From: Streptomyces cyaneogriseus subsp. noncyanogenus
Lineage (GTDB): Bacteria; Actinomycetota; Actinomycetes; Streptomycetales; Streptomycetaceae
DNA: 64,000 nucleotides
NCBI RefSeq assembly: GCF_000931445.1
Contig: NZ_CP010849.1
Coordinates: 6,448,001-6,512,000, forward strand
Direction of reading: 5' to 3'
Below are positions 63,486 to 64,000 of the stretch, in pieces; position 1 is the first letter of the stretch; every line of letters begins with the position of its first letter. Below the pieces are notes generated by a model. That model had not been told where the DNA came from and made no database searches. It saw only the letters and a program-made list of their open reading frames with translations. A program made the translations under genes and the position numbers.

Positions 63486-64000
63486 GTGTCCACGACCCTC
63501 ACCCCGACCTCCGTCCCCGCGCCGGCCCGGCAGGCGCCCCGCCGGCGCACCCGCGTCCTCGCCCTGCCCGAGGCCCGGTGGGCGCTCACGTCGCTGATCG
63601 CCTTCCTCCTGGCGCTCGCGGCGGACCTCGGCGGCGCCTCCGCCTGGGCGTACGGGCCGCTGTACGCGATCGCCTACGCCGCGGGCGGCTGGGAGCCCGC
63701 GCTGGAGGGACTGCGGGCGCTGCGCGAGAAGACCCTCGACGTCGACCTGCTGATGATCGTCGCGGCACTGGGCGCGGCGGCCATCGGCCAGGTCCTCGAC
63801 GGCGCCCTGCTCATCGTCATCTTCGCCACCTCCGGCGCCCTGGAGGCGCTGGCCACCGCCCGCACCGCCGACTCCGTGCGCGGTCTGCTCGACCTCGCCC
63901 CCGCCACCGCCACCCGGCTGACCGCCGACGGCCGCGAGGAGACCGTCCCCACCGCCGGACTCGCCGTCGGGGACGTGCTGCTGGTGCGGCCGGGGGAGCG
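63486..64000 (+). CDS. Heavy-metal P-type ATPase (3' end outside window)
   Basis: The GTG at 63486 (VSTTLTPTSVPAPARQAPRR) opens a frame that runs past the edge (171 residues visible). Hydrophobic helices ARWALTSLIAFLLALAADLG, GPLYAIAYAAGGWEPALEGL, the LDVDLLMIVAALGAAAIGQV segment and then GALEALATARTADSVRGLLD match the start of P1B-type zinc/cadmium/cobalt ATPases. ETVPTAGLAVGDVLLVRPGE matches the beginning of the actuator domain. No N-terminal CxxC metal-binding domain is present. It would export metal ions under control of the divergent sensor. Confidence 0.88.
   Translation, partial: MSTTLTPTSVPAPARQAPRRRTRVLALPEARWALTSLIAFLLALAADLGGASAWAYGPLYAIAYAAGGWEPALEGLRALREKTLDVDLLMIVAALGAAAIGQVLDGALLIVIFATSGALEALATARTADSVRGLLDLAPATATRLTADGREETVPTAGLAVGDVLLVRPGE

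Overview
The window is about 64 kb of very GC-rich DNA with strong third-position GC bias, GTG starts, ATGA/GTGA stop-start overlaps and typical actinobacterial families (F420-dependent oxidoreductase, mycothiol-type DinB protein, bxl xylan system, XRE/methionine aminopeptidase pair, UL36-like protein). This points to a Streptomyces chromosome. The gene set looks like catabolic and accessory chromosome rather than the housekeeping core. No tRNA, rRNA or CRISPR array was seen.

Layout. (1) 1-5.8 kb: a left-truncated TPR-like protein, an HSP90-family ATPase and a hypothetical protein, all on the minus strand. (2) 5.9-7.0 kb: a scar with a truncated TetR gene, a frameshifted membrane protein and the C-terminus of a tyrosine integrase. 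(3) 7.1-16.9 kb: a PcaD-PcaC fusion, an MBL-fold hydrolase, exonuclease III, a secreted SGNH hydrolase, a small hypothetical, gamma-glutamyltransferase and a ClpC-like ATPase. (4) 17.0-19.6 kb: a decayed methionine aminopeptidase beside its XRE partner, a 36-bp tandem repeat and a UL36-like gene with a TTA (bldA) codon. (5) 19.8-23.5 kb: a reductive pyrimidine degradation operon. (6) 23.5-29.3 kb: an apparent insertion holding a streptothricin acetyltransferase, a pectate lyase remnant, MerR, MFS and NmrA-like genes. It lies between a truncated and an intact copy of an F420 oxidoreductase. (7) 29.3-33.6 kb: an extracytoplasmic protein, lipoate-protein ligase and a two-gene caspase/EACC1 module. 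(8) 33.9-43.8 kb: a xylan island with two divergent GH10 xylanases, a LacI regulator and the bxlEFGA transporter/beta-xylosidase operon. (9) 43.9-57.8 kb: regulators, an esterase, the NfeD/SPFH pair, a BCCT transporter, a second GGT-like protein, ArsR/MFS, an inositol-monophosphatase family protein, an FAD oxidoreductase and a macro-domain protein. (10) 58.2-64 kb: a 1,307-residue secreted GH2 protein with an inserted LamG domain, a DUF72 protein, a metal sensor and the start of a metal P-type ATPase.

Genes that work together. The xylanases, transporter and GH3 enzyme appear to share one operator type (CGAAA-N-TTTCG) placed 24-28 bp after the -10 element of each of three promoters, which predicts common repression by the adjacent LacI protein. 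The nitrilase, aminotransferase and dihydropyrimidinase form a uracil/thymine catabolic route. The caspase-like protease and EACC1 protein overlap by ATGA and form a probable conflict or cell-death module. The CzrA-type sensor and P-type ATPase form a metal efflux switch.

The most important technical observation is at 49.3-49.6 kb. Two exact loxP-bearing sequences, matching the 454 Titanium paired-end linkers as I remember them, flank an inverted copy of neighbouring sequence and interrupt the BCCT gene. This is almost certainly an assembly artefact. It also means that homopolymer-associated frameshifts elsewhere in the window may be sequencing errors.
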